Assembly (NCBI RefSeq): GCF_015355755.1
Contig: NZ_JACVEE010000002.1
Span: 1 to 64,000 of the forward strand
Reading direction: 5' to 3'
Source of the DNA: Nocardia sp. XZ_19_385
GTDB taxonomy: Bacteria; Actinomycetota; Actinomycetes; Mycobacteriales; Mycobacteriaceae
Length of the DNA stretch: 64,000 nt
Of the stretch, positions 1-7,912 are shown in pieces. Made by a program: the position numbers and the translations under genes. How positions within the stretch are numbered: position 1 is the first letter of the stretch; each line of letters opens with the position of its first letter. The notes beneath the pieces are model-generated. The model ran no database searches. It was not told the DNA's origin and saw only the letters and a program-made list of their open reading frames with translations.

Positions 1-121
1 AGTGGACCGCTGGACATGGTTCCGGTCAGCGACACCCCAACTCGGATGAGCGCTCATTGCCGGGAGTCGGGAGTCGTTCCGTCCGCAGACCCGCGCTGAC
101 CGACTCGGGCCGCGCGGGTAG

Positions 122-183
122 CGGCAGAAGAGTGTGTTCGGACCGGCCGCAGCCTGGCTGGCCCGAACAGCCCTGTCGCGGCA
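122..183. repeat. Dispersed repeat, copy A (diverged)
   Basis: This stretch aligns with the copies at 821-889 and 1598-1666. It shares the start CGGCAGA, a block around GTTCGG, CGCAGCCTGG and a CGAACAGCC block, with one base of indel. It lies just upstream of the hypothetical gene at 256, as the other copies lie in the gaps around the next genes. Its role is unknown; it may be a duplicated regulatory segment or a remnant of a small mobile repeat. Confidence 0.55.
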
Positions 184-255
184 CCAGCAGATTCATCCCA
201 TCTCGGCCAGCGTGTCGACGGCGGAGTCGGCTCGGTCGTGCCAAACAATCGGCCC

Positions 256-795
256 ATGAGCACATACGGGACAGCGGTGATCGCCGACACTGCGACCGAA
301 GCCGAGGCGCAGGCCATGGTCACGAATCTGAAGACCCTGGCAGCGATGACAGTCGATCGGCATTCGCTCAATCCGGTTACGCCCATTGGGTCGTGGTGGC
401 GAGCAAGCGGATACGTCGGAATGTCGGTCGCGGAGATGCTCGGAACTGGCCTGTTCACTGGAGCCGAGACGGCTCGTGTGGTGGTCGCGGACGATATGGA
501 TGAGTTCGGTGTTGTGTGGACAGCGTGGAAGATCGAGAACTCTGAACCGACGATCATTTACCGCAAGTACCTTTCGTCCCCCGGGGGCAGTGTCGATCCG
601 ACGTTGGCGTCCAGCGATCGGGTCGGCGCAGATGCTGCCGTTGAGATGGCCTCTCTCTGGAACGCCGACCCCGCGGCGGCCACTGCGGTGGAATCGAGGT
701 TTGATGAAATGGCGCAGTCGCTAGGCCGGGTAGGCACCCCATTCATGCCATGGTTCGACGCCCTGGGTCTTGAATGGCCGGTCCACGGACACTAA
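256..795 (+). CDS. Hypothetical protein, 179 aa
   Basis: I do not recognise this family. The ATG at 256 begins MSTYGTAVIADTATEAEAQA; an in-frame ATG 18 bases upstream is also possible. The protein appears soluble, with no signal peptide or membrane segment. It has an acidic middle part (VVADDMDEFGVVWTAWKIEN) and Trp-rich patches. It is followed by a repeat copy and then another unrelated-looking hypothetical gene on the same strand. The gene-repeat-gene-repeat arrangement suggests a small accessory island. Codon usage looks normal for this genome, so I believe it is translated. No function is proposed. Confidence 0.6.
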   Translation: MSTYGTAVIADTATEAEAQAMVTNLKTLAAMTVDRHSLNPVTPIGSWWRASGYVGMSVAEMLGTGLFTGAETARVVVADDMDEFGVVWTAWKIENSEPTIIYRKYLSSPGGSVDPTLASSDRVGADAAVEMASLWNADPAAATAVESRFDEMAQSLGRVGTPFMPWFDALGLEWPVHGH

Positions 796-820
796 GCACC
801 CTCTGCCGGTGCTGTTCGCC

Positions 821-889
821 CTCAATTCGGCAGATCAATGCGTTTGGGCGGCTGCGGCCTGGTCGGTCCGAACAGCCTTGTAAGCGGCA
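821..889. repeat. Dispersed repeat, copy B
   Basis: This 69 base segment matches 1598-1666 at about 62 of 69 positions with no indel and an offset of exactly 777 bases. It ends in the identical 19 base block AACAGCCTTGTAAGCGGCA. It lies between the stop at 795 and the start at 990, so it may carry the promoter or an operator of the downstream gene. Confidence 0.75.
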
Positions 890-989
890 TGACCGTACGT
901 TCCGCGATGCCGTACTGCTGTGCCCTGTCCACGGTCAAGTCCTTGGTAGGTTCATGCGTCCGACACAAGCAGCGGGATGAGGTGCCCGG

Positions 990-1571
990 ATGGGACTGGA
1001 CTACAGCTACGAGGTCTACGTTCACCGCGATTCCGCACGTCCGCTGTTGGAAGCCGTGAAAGCCAACTGTGATCCCAGTCCCGGCAGAACGACGACGGTT
1101 GACCTTCCCGACGGCCGGGTTATCCTGCCGTGCACCTCCCGTTTCGTGTCCGATACAACTCTCCGCTTCGACACGACTGCGGCAGACGGCGGCCTTCTCC
1201 TCGAGCTGGACTTGTCGATTTTGTTCCCCGCAGACGATGAGCTGCTGAAATGGGTGGACGAAGACTACGTGGTGACGACCGGCCAGGATGGTGACCGGAT
1301 GTGCCCGGTGGGTTATATCTACCTCTCCGCGCGGAACGCCTCGAGATTTCTACCTGACCATCTGTGCTTCGATTTCATGGCCGCGACAACCGATATGAGC
1401 CGGTTGTTCGTCCGCTCGGCTTCGATCCGCAGGTGGTTCGCGGATCTGGCGCTCGACCACGGCGCCCCGCTGTGTCTGCTCGACATGGAGGAGAAAGGTC
1501 GCATCGCAATCACTGTCGGGTCGTTCGATTACCAACGAAGCGTCGTCGACTGGAACGGTCTGTGTATCTGA
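990..1571 (+). CDS. Hypothetical protein, 193 aa
   Basis: The ATG at 990 begins MGLDYSYEVYVHRDSARPLL. The sequence looks like a compact soluble alpha/beta protein: acidic and aromatic, with no signal peptide or membrane segment, and a C-terminal half rich in Trp and Phe (RRWFADLALDHGAP). Proteins starting MGLDY.YEVYV occur, as far as I recall, as uncharacterised proteins in Nocardia and Streptomyces. I cannot assign a fold or function. It is flanked on both sides by near-identical repeat copies, which suggests this unit arose by local duplication followed by divergence of the genes. Confidence 0.7.
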   Translation: MGLDYSYEVYVHRDSARPLLEAVKANCDPSPGRTTTVDLPDGRVILPCTSRFVSDTTLRFDTTAADGGLLLELDLSILFPADDELLKWVDEDYVVTTGQDGDRMCPVGYIYLSARNASRFLPDHLCFDFMAATTDMSRLFVRSASIRRWFADLALDHGAPLCLLDMEEKGRIAITVGSFDYQRSVVDWNGLCI

Positions 1572-1597
1572 CACGACCGCACCGACTCTGATACATC

Positions 1598-1666
1598 CTC
1601 AATTCGGCAGATGAGTGCGTTCGGCCGACCGCGGCCTGGCCGGTCCGAACAGCCTTGTAAGCGGCA
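1598..1666. repeat. Dispersed repeat, copy C
   Basis: This is the third copy of the repeat, about 90 percent identical to copy B. It starts 27 bases after the stop of the gene at 990-1571. No plus-strand gene follows; the next gene runs on the minus strand and ends at 1700. The unit that normally sits after the repeat therefore seems to be missing here. Confidence 0.75.
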
Positions 1667-1699
1667 GGAGCGGATGTTTCGCCCAGCCCGGTGCGGCGC

Positions 1700-1936
1700 T
1701 CAGTCCACGGCCTTACCGAGCCAGTGACGAACCTGGGGATTGAGCGGCGTGTGGATGATGGCCGATACCGGTTCGAGGTGTTGTGGCTCGATCCATATCC
1801 CCACTGCCTGCGGCTCCGGATTACCGGCGGCATTGCCGAGCAGCACCACGATCGCGGGATCGGGACCGAACCGGACACGAATGTCGATGGTCAGGGTGCG
1901 CAGGTCGGCGACACCGACGCCCTCGATCTCGAGCAC
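1700..1936 (-). CDS. Small hypothetical protein, possibly 5'-truncated
   Basis: A GTG at 1936 gives a 78-residue protein with plausible composition (LRTLTIDIRVRFGPDPAIVV, then a C-terminal VRHWLGKAVD). The same frame stays open about 57 bases further upstream and looks protein-like (YDRNYSHIAGVEYSSE), but contains no ATG, GTG or TTG before a TAG. Either the start is the GTG at 1936, or the gene has lost its 5' end. I do not recognise the family, and coding status is only moderately certain. Confidence 0.4.
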   Translation of the reverse strand: MLEIEGVGVADLRTLTIDIRVRFGPDPAIVVLLGNAAGNPEPQAVGIWIEPQHLEPVSAIIHTPLNPQVRHWLGKAVD

Positions 1937-2002
1937 TTCACTCGAATATTCGACACCGGCGATGTGCGAGTAATTTCGATCATAAGTAACGAACTATCTG
2001 GA

Positions 2003-2575
2003 TCATTTGTGACGATGTGCGCGAGGTCGAATGAAGGCTGTCACGGGCCCAATATAGAGGCCCAATACGACGACCGTCAGAACTGCGGTTGCCGATATCA
2101 TCCAAAATCCTGGACCTAGCCGGAATCCGCCACCGTCGGCAATTCGATCGATCCAGAATTCGCGAAATCGGAGAATCAAATAGATGGATGTCGCCGCGGT
2201 GAGGAAAAGAGCTCCGGCCACCACCGGGCCCAGCACTCGCCTAATCGGCGCGGCCACAACGGGCGTCACGAGGAGGGGCAGCGCGATCAGGGCCAGCGCA
2301 CCGAATACGACCATCGGGATGCCAAGGTGATCGAGCCCATACGGGTAACCTTCCGGCGCCCACCATCCCGTCACATCGGTCTTCGGGAGGGTACGCCGCG
2401 CCCGATCGAAAACCAGCGGGTCGCCGCGTCGCCAAGACCGAGCGATCGGGTACATCCAGGTCTGTGCCAGCGTGGAAGAAGATGCCAACAGGCTCACCAC
2501 TCCGGCCGCCGCAAGCAACCAAGCCGCCCACCGGCGGGAAGGCGATTCGGTTTCGGGTCTCGAGGTCTCCGACAT
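2003..2575 (-). CDS. Predicted four-helix membrane protein, 190 aa
   Basis: The protein starts MSETSRPETESPSRRWAAW and has four hydrophobic segments at about residues 17-37, 87-107, 111-135 and 160-183. The loop after helix 1 is Arg-rich and contains a GWWAPEGYPYG stretch. The C-terminus is basic (RPRAHRHK). It lies 108 bases downstream of three minus-strand genes that overlap each other and may be the last gene of that envelope operon. No catalytic motif is visible and I do not recognise the family. Confidence 0.6.
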   Translation of the reverse strand: MSETSRPETESPSRRWAAWLLAAAGVVSLLASSSTLAQTWMYPIARSWRRGDPLVFDRARRTLPKTDVTGWWAPEGYPYGLDHLGIPMVVFGALALIALPLLVTPVVAAPIRRVLGPVVAGALFLTAATSIYLILRFREFWIDRIADGGGFRLGPGFWMISATAVLTVVVLGLYIGPVTAFIRPRAHRHK

Positions 2576-2683
2576 CCACAGCCTTGTCTATCGAGTTCTT
2601 CACCGTCGGCTCCGCTGTGCTGTCATCAACGGATTACTCGCCCCGATCGGCCTGAACGAACCTGGGAAATCCAAGTGTCCTGG

Positions 2684-2944
2684 TCAATAACCCAATATCA
2701 CAATCGCGGCAGCAAACGATCCGTATGCACTGATCCAGCCGAGCACCCACCCTCCCGCAAAATAGCGGGGACGGCCGGGAAATAGTGCCAGTAGGGCTGA
2801 TACAGCCATCTCGATCGGGGCGGCAACCAGCACAAAGGCCCATGCCATCGGAAGGATCAAGAGAACTGTGGCATGGATGAATATTGCGATGCAGACCGAT
2901 GAGAAGGAGGTCTTCCATGGCGAGGCCGGATCCGTTGACTTCAT
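2684..2944 (-). CDS. Small membrane protein, 86 aa
   Basis: The ATG at 2944 overlaps the stop of the preceding gene by one base (TGATG); a TTG three bases upstream is less likely. The protein MKSTDPASPWKTSFSSVCIA is almost entirely hydrophobic, with three likely membrane helices (about 12-35, 38-55 and 65-85). It is translationally coupled to the 98 aa membrane protein upstream and belongs to the same minus-strand envelope operon. The function is unknown. An immunity or accessory role for the larger exported protein encoded upstream is only a guess. Confidence 0.6.
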   Translation of the reverse strand: MKSTDPASPWKTSFSSVCIAIFIHATVLLILPMAWAFVLVAAPIEMAVSALLALFPGRPRYFAGGWVLGWISAYGSFAAAIVILGY

Positions 2945-3240
2945 CAATGGGCACTCACCAGGGTTGAAATAACCGAGATCGATAGAAGCATAACTGAGGC
3001 TGTGGCGATACCGATCGCAACTCCTTTTCGAAGAGGTCTTGCTCCGATCGCTGTCGCCAGGGCAATTAGAAGGCCGATACTTGCCGGCACTCCCGTCGCA
3101 ACTAAGGACACAGAGTTGTAGTCCGGGTCAATCCGCCTCATGACGAGTGCGAACGCGACGACCTCGAGCGCGAAACTCAGCGCTACGCCCGCGGTCGCCG
3201 CGCCCCATCGGATTCCCACTGCTCCCGATTCGTCGCTCAT
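2944..3240 (-). CDS. Small membrane protein, 98 aa
   Basis: It starts at 3240 with an ATGA overlap with the stop of the 503 aa gene, so translation is probably coupled. Three hydrophobic segments (about residues 12-34, 45-65 and 72-95) predict an integral membrane protein with a short acidic N-terminus (MSDESGAVGIRWG). No known motif is seen. Its position directly after a large Pro-rich anchored protein suggests the two act together in the envelope. Confidence 0.6.
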   Translation of the reverse strand: MSDESGAVGIRWGAATAGVALSFALEVVAFALVMRRIDPDYNSVSLVATGVPASIGLLIALATAIGARPLRKGVAIGIATASVMLLSISVISTLVSAH

Positions 3241-4748
3241 ATCATCCCCGGGATGGGCGGAACGCCCGGAGGATTGGCCGGGTTACCGAACTCGGTGGAC
3301 GGTTTGGGGATCGCGTTCGGAACGTCGTACTCGAGATTCCAATCCATGAACTGCTGGAAAGCCTTGGATCCGCTGCCGATGTCATGATGTTTCGGCAAAT
3401 TCAACGCAGGCCCCAGCGAACTGCCGGAGGTCGCAGGATCGACCAGAACCGTCCGGATGGATCCCTCGGGAAGAGTCTGATACACCTCCATGGACGGATA
3501 ATCTGTTCGTACGCCGTCAACGGTTATACCATTCGACCCGGGAGTGAAAACCAGGTCGCCATTCACGGTCCACGCACTGAGGCCGCCGGGTGGATCCTGC
3601 GCAGCGCTCGGCGCAAAGGGGTTACCTGCTTCGTATTGAACGCGAACCGCCCCGTCGTCGGCCTGCCATACCCGGCCCTCAGGAGGATCGACACGGACCT
3701 CACCCGGACTGCCGTCGGAGTTTTCCCGGACCGATGGGTTCTGACGCATGACAACGATTCCATTCTCGTAGTCGACGACTGTGGCTACGCGTGTCTGTTC
3801 GGGATCGAAATTCGGGTCGGCAGTCCGATTATCACCCATTTCCCGGCTTCCATCCGGCCCTCCTGTTACGTCTCGTTGCTCAATATATTGGCCAACCCGG
3901 GCCGACCCCTTCCCTGGCACCGGACGTATCTTGACAACTTTGATCTCCGCATCGACATCCTTGTTCTTCGGGTCGTAGGATTTCGGATTCAATGCATGCG
4001 CCGTTTGCCAGTCCGTGGGGCTCTGCGGGTCACGGCCGAAAACCCGACGAAATGCCGCTGCTGCGGCGCGATCTCGTTCGGAACCATAGCTGAACGGCCC
4101 ACGGGCGAAGCGGCGGAACGCACCCGGCGCGCCGCCTGCGAGGAAGGCAGTAACTCCGGAGATCAGTAACAACGGAATCCGTGGATCGTAGTTGCCGCCC
4201 GTCCTGACTGGGCTATCTCCCGACCTCTGATCCGGAGCTGGGGGCGTCACCGGTGCAGCGGGAGGTGCTGTAGATGTCGATGTCCCGGGTTCGGGTGCGG
4301 TCGGAGCGGCTGATGGTGGAGGTAGTTGTGGTGGATTCGTCGGCGCGGGTAGCTGTGGGCCCGGTGCGGCGGGTTGATTGCTGGGTGGGATGGCCGGGGC
4401 GGGGGTTTCGGCGCCCGGGACCGGGACAATCGGGGTTCCGTTGCCAGGTGGAATGGCAGGCGGTGTCAGCGCGCCCGCGCCGGTCCCGCCGCCATTGCCG
4501 GGCTGTGCGGGAAGACCCGGGGTTTGTGAAGGCAGTGGCGCGGGAGTGGTTGCTGTCGGCGGGCCGCCCGGTGGTGGTTGTGGGGTATCGATACACGGCC
4601 AGCCCGGGTGCATGGCCTGCCACTGCTCGCACGGGATGTAGCCCTGCGCGGACGCTGCGGGCGGGTCGGCCACGGTAGCGAACCCGGCGCCGAGGCCCAC
4701 CGCGGCAGCGGCCAGCGCGAGTGCGGTGTGGCGTGCGAAGCTGCTCAT
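3237..4748 (-). CDS. Exported, Pro-rich membrane-anchored protein, 503 aa, unknown function
   Basis: The start at 4748 is set by an ATGA overlap with the upstream gene. The same frame stays open to 5432, but that part is antisense to other genes. The order is: signal peptide (about 1-35, ending PAASA), a short Cys-containing segment (Cys40 and Cys52), a Pro/Gly/Thr-rich linker (about 55-185), one membrane helix near 190-210 followed by basic residues (FRRFARG), then a roughly 280-residue C-terminal region (AFRRVFGRDPQSPTDWQ onward). The charge bias after the helix suggests the C-terminal region is cytoplasmic. I know no family for the C-terminal region; its position after a linker and helix is reminiscent of an effector or cell-wall assembly module. 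It lies in an operon with small membrane proteins and an MspA porin. Confidence 0.65.
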   Translation of the reverse strand: MSSFARHTALALAAAAVGLGAGFATVADPPAASAQGYIPCEQWQAMHPGWPCIDTPQPPPGGPPTATTPAPLPSQTPGLPAQPGNGGGTGAGALTPPAIPPGNGTPIVPVPGAETPAPAIPPSNQPAAPGPQLPAPTNPPQLPPPSAAPTAPEPGTSTSTAPPAAPVTPPAPDQRSGDSPVRTGGNYDPRIPLLLISGVTAFLAGGAPGAFRRFARGPFSYGSERDRAAAAAFRRVFGRDPQSPTDWQTAHALNPKSYDPKNKDVDAEIKVVKIRPVPGKGSARVGQYIEQRDVTGGPDGSREMGDNRTADPNFDPEQTRVATVVDYENGIVVMRQNPSVRENSDGSPGEVRVDPPEGRVWQADDGAVRVQYEAGNPFAPSAAQDPPGGLSAWTVNGDLVFTPGSNGITVDGVRTDYPSMEVYQTLPEGSIRTVLVDPATSGSSLGPALNLPKHHDIGSGSKAFQQFMDWNLEYDVPNAIPKPSTEFGNPANPPGVPPIPGMI

Positions 4749-5029
4749 CGGCGGTTCCGGGCGCCAACCTGCTCGCGCAGGGTGTCGATGCTCCACCAGG
4801 TGAGTCGTCCCGCGATGGACATGTAGAGGAAGAACGCCAGATAGACCAGGATCGTGCCGTAGTCGTCGGCCCAGCCGGGCATCCGGTCCATGAACGCGAA
4901 CGCCACGATCAACAAGACCAGGCCCAGGGCGAGGCCGCCGGTCGCGACGGCTACGGGATTGAAGGGATCGGTCGTGGGCGTGCCGTGGCGGGCTGCGGTA
5001 GTCGAGCGGGCCGGGGTGGTGTCGGTCAT
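4745..5029 (-). CDS. Small two-helix membrane protein, 94 aa
   Basis: The protein starts MTDTTPARSTTAARHGTP, with a hydrophilic N-terminus. Two hydrophobic segments follow (about 27-47 and 58-76), then a basic tail (GARNRR). Its TGA overlaps the ATG of the 503 aa gene, so the two are translationally coupled. The gap to the porin gene upstream is only 83 bases, which makes a common transcript likely. No function can be inferred beyond membership of the envelope operon. Confidence 0.6.
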   Translation of the reverse strand: MTDTTPARSTTAARHGTPTTDPFNPVAVATGGLALGLVLLIVAFAFMDRMPGWADDYGTILVYLAFFLYMSIAGRLTWWSIDTLREQVGARNRR

Positions 5030-5112
5030 CGGGTGGTTTGCCTTCCGGGGCTTTGTGAGCGCGGGGATGGGCGGAATCTGTTGGGGTGCTGGGTGTTTCG
5101 AGGTCGGTGGCT

Positions 5113-5763
5113 TTACAGCCAGATGGGGTCGCCGTAGACGGAGATGTTGTTGTCGGCGGTGGGGGTCGAGATCGCGGCGGTGGCGAAGGAGCGGATGGTG
5201 ACCGGTCCGGCGCAGGCGTCGATTTTGATCTCGACTTGTTCGGCGGTGATCGAACCGCGGGATGCGGCAAGGGGTTTGGACCCGAAGGCGATCGTGGCGA
5301 TGGTGCCGGGTTTGAGGGTGGTGGAGATGTTGGGGTTGACCGAGGCCTGTCCGCCGATAGTGGCGCCGGGGAATTGGGAGATGGTGACCGAGGCGTTCGG
5401 GCCGATCGACAATCCCATGCCGAGGGTGACACCGCTGGACACGTCGACCGCGCAGCCGATCTGATAGCCCAGGGTCAGGGTGCCGGCCCCAACCGGGGCG
5501 CTGCCGGTGCCGGTGACCTCGGCGAGGGCTTTGAGGCTGACGAAACCTTCCCGGCTGACCGGTGAGCTGGCGAGGTTGGGGACGCGGTCGAGATTCTCGC
5601 CGGTCTTGGTGAGCGCGAGGGTCCAGCCGTCATCGGTGACGGTCTGGCGATACTTGTCAGCTATCGGATCGGCGCCCGCCGATCCGGCGGTCCACATACC
5701 GGCCAGCAGCATGGTGGTCAGCGCAGCGGCACTGGTCACGAGTGTTGGTCGCGTCCTGGTCAC
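5113..5763 (-). CDS. MspA-family porin, 216 aa
   Basis: This is a secreted outer-membrane (mycomembrane) channel subunit that lets small hydrophilic solutes through. The features fit the MspA family: a signal peptide of about 31 residues ending SAGA, then DDGWTLALTKTGENLDRVPN, SREGFVS, a GYQIGC segment, and the conserved ending KIDACAGPVTIRSFATAAIS followed by VYGDPIWL. The two cysteines and the length match the family. It is the first gene of a minus-strand run that continues into the uncharacterised envelope genes down to about 2003. The family assignment is secure; the link to its neighbours is inferred from spacing. Confidence 0.92.
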   Translation of the reverse strand: MTRTRPTLVTSAAALTTMLLAGMWTAGSAGADPIADKYRQTVTDDGWTLALTKTGENLDRVPNLASSPVSREGFVSLKALAEVTGTGSAPVGAGTLTLGYQIGCAVDVSSGVTLGMGLSIGPNASVTISQFPGATIGGQASVNPNISTTLKPGTIATIAFGSKPLAASRGSITAEQVEIKIDACAGPVTIRSFATAAISTPTADNNISVYGDPIWL

Positions 5764-6157
5764 GCCATCTCCTACACATTCAGCAAACTTTCAGTTACCG
5801 ATTAAGGCTGGCATGGGTCCCTCGCACCGGAATAGCCAATGAGGCACCGATCACGCGATACCGGGAGATGGGGCGCGGATCACAGAGGAGCGAGCCGGAA
5901 TTCGAAAGCGTTTCACGCCGTGCGTGTTTCGGGGCTGCCTATGGCGACTGCGGGCGTCGCGGCATGTGGTCGCGTGTCCAGATCGTTACGGACCGCGCGA
6001 GCTCGGTCACAAGCATCCGGGGCTGCTGACACCGGCCTACGCGGTTAATACGTTGATCTTCCGCCGTCTTCCCTCGTCGGCCACTTCGACCGCGGGCCCA
6101 GCGGCACGAGCGCGCGTTGGGCCGCCACCCGTCCCGTGGGATTCGAAGTCGAATCCG

Positions 6158-6231
6158 GGCGTTTTCGTGCACTTTTCGCCCTCCACCCGGCCGCCGGGAA
6201 GGTGTTTGGGCGGAAAGTGCACGAAAACGCC
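6158..6231. repeat. Long imperfect-loop inverted repeat (24 bp arms)
   Basis: The arms 6158-6181 and 6208-6231 are complementary at 23 of 24 positions, the remaining pair being G-U. The left arm begins GGCGTTTTCGTGCACTTT. The 26 base spacer itself contains CCCGGCCGCCGGG, which can fold into an inner hairpin. The repeat lies in an 835 base gene-free stretch (5764-6598) upstream of the MspA porin, with no clear T-run. It could be a bidirectional terminator, a recombination site, or a miniature mobile repeat. Confidence 0.8.
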
Positions 6232-6599
6232 AGTCCCAACATCGGGCGAACGCGGGGATCCGAAGCTCTCCGCCAGCAGTGGCCCGAGCAAGCCGCTGTT
6301 GCTTCGTCGCTGTGCACGGAAATCGGCAGATGCGGACGTCTCCAGCGGCAGTGCCTCTCCTACCGCCGGCGCGCGGTGTGGCCGTATGCCTCCGAGCGAC
6401 CATGCAGGCTGGTTCGCGCCGGCGGTAGCTCGGATCGGGAGGACAGACAAAGAAGTGCCCGGCTGCCCAACGCTGTCGCCGCCGCAAACCCGATACTGTC
6501 GGCGAGCTTGGCGCTCGACATCGCCCTTAAACCGTGTCGTTTTGGTGTCACTCGGCCCGATGAGCCTCTTTGAATTTCAGCGTTTCCGCTGGCAGTGAG

Positions 6600-6629
6600 T
6601 GCGCCCGAAGGGATTCGAACCCCCTAACC
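6600..6629 (-). tRNA. tRNA-Arg 3' fragment (not a functional gene)
   Basis: On the minus strand this reads as the T-arm and 3' acceptor strand of a tRNA: a GGTTAGG segment, G-rich T stem, TTCGAATC loop, then CCCTTCGGGCGCA. It resembles the 3' end of actinobacterial tRNA-Arg(ACG), with one extra G in the T stem. The sequence further 5' does not supply a D-arm or the matching GCGCCCG acceptor strand, so it is a fragment. Such fragments are typical scars left where an element integrated into a tRNA 3' end; no intact partner is in this window. Confidence 0.6.
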
Positions 6630-6678
6630 GGTTGTTGCGAATTCGAATCTCGTCGAGTGAACAGCCACGATGGCCGAA

Positions 6679-7251
6679 CTACAGCGCGGGTTGGTGTAGG
6701 GAGTCCATTTCCGCGCGCAGAGCGGCGATCTCGGCGGCCAGCTGCGCGCGGAGATGTTCTCGTTCGTGCAGGCTCGCGCGCATGCTCTCGATGATGTCGT
6801 CCATGCCAGCGAGCTTGCGGTCCGCGCCGGTGAGGCGCCATTCGATGACAGCCCGGCGGTCCACAGAGAGACTGGCAGTGCTGACCCAGTTCAGGGCGTA
6901 ATCGAGCCAGTGCGGGGGCTTGGGCATCTTTTCGGTGTCCCAGCCGCGGCGATTCGCGAGCTTGGTGGACAGGGTGCGCTCGCCGCCTGCGTCCGTCATT
7001 CGGACTTCGCTGAGTTTGCCGGCACTGGTCACCACCACGGCGAACCGGCAGCAGCCCGCTAGGTGCATACGCAGTTCGGCGGTGCCACGGCCGTCGACAT
7101 CCAGATCGCCCAGCCATGGTCCGTCCGCTACCTCGAGGACCGACTCCAAGACGACGGTCTGGCCTGCACCACCGCGCAGCCGCGTCGTCCGAATGCGCAA
7201 GTCCTCGGGTGTGGCAGCCATCTGATCCCAGTGCATCGCACTCCACTCCAC
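6679..7251 (-). CDS. Hypothetical protein with C-terminal coiled coil, 190 aa
   Basis: The protein begins MEWSAMHWDQMAATPEDLRI and appears soluble. Its C-terminal 35 residues form a heptad-like helix (ASLHEREHLRAQLAAEIAAL) that predicts a coiled coil. A CC pair (LAGCCRFAVVV) and a WLDYALNWVST segment are other landmarks. It stands alone between a tRNA fragment and a hypothetical gene at 7531. I do not recognise the family; a self-associating cytoplasmic protein is the most that can be said. Confidence 0.55.
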   Translation of the reverse strand: MEWSAMHWDQMAATPEDLRIRTTRLRGGAGQTVVLESVLEVADGPWLGDLDVDGRGTAELRMHLAGCCRFAVVVTSAGKLSEVRMTDAGGERTLSTKLANRRGWDTEKMPKPPHWLDYALNWVSTASLSVDRRAVIEWRLTGADRKLAGMDDIIESMRASLHEREHLRAQLAAEIAALRAEMDSLHQPAL

Positions 7252-7530
7252 ATCTACCCCGGCATACGAACAGCAACCCTATGAACATAGCGACACAGTC
7301 GGGGCACAACCCAATGCCGCCGAACCCATGGCGTGGTCGGCATGTCGGCTGCCTACCCATCCGCAAGAAGTCCGGGCCACGACTCCTGCCCGCCCAGACC
7401 GTCAACGTCTTCGGGATCTTCAACCGCAAGGAGACGTCATCTGTACTCAGCCACAATCAACGCGCGCCTTGCGGCAGATCAGTGCGTTCGATCTGGGTCG
7501 GTTTCGTGCTTCGCGCATCGTGAGCCCGCC

Positions 7531-7827
7531 CTACCTTTGTTGGAACGCGCGCATCACCTTCTGGCGGACCAGCTTACGAAGACGCGTGTCCTCATTCGGA
7601 TCCATGCCCTCGGCGACGAAGACAGCATCGGTAAACGAGTCGACGTCCTTAGGCGGCGACGCGCACAACCTGCTCTTTTCATCCAATGGCGGACAGAAAC
7701 CCAGTTCGACGCACAGGTTGTCGAGCAGGAATGCCACATCTACGTCATCAGCACCCATACGCGGAAGTCTGCCAGAGATGGTCTCTGCCAGCCGATCTCC
7801 AACCAACCCCGCAGTCGACACGCTCAT
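7531..7827 (-). CDS. Hypothetical protein, 98 aa
   Basis: This is a small acidic soluble protein starting MSVSTAGLVGDRLAETISGR, with a basic C-terminal helix (RKLVRQKVMRAFQQR). The central region (DVAFLLDNLCVELGFCPPL) followed by SFTDAVFVAEGMDPNEDT gives good coding character. It resembles small uncharacterised actinobacterial proteins in composition, but I cannot place it. It is not coupled to its neighbours. Confidence 0.5.
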   Translation of the reverse strand: MSVSTAGLVGDRLAETISGRLPRMGADDVDVAFLLDNLCVELGFCPPLDEKSRLCASPPKDVDSFTDAVFVAEGMDPNEDTRLRKLVRQKVMRAFQQR

Positions 7828-7912
7828 CGGCTACTTAACACTGGTGCCAGGACCTGATCCCGGCCAGGATCGGGCCCAGCCTTGCCGACCAAGGGAGCCC
7901 AGCCGGTCCTGC

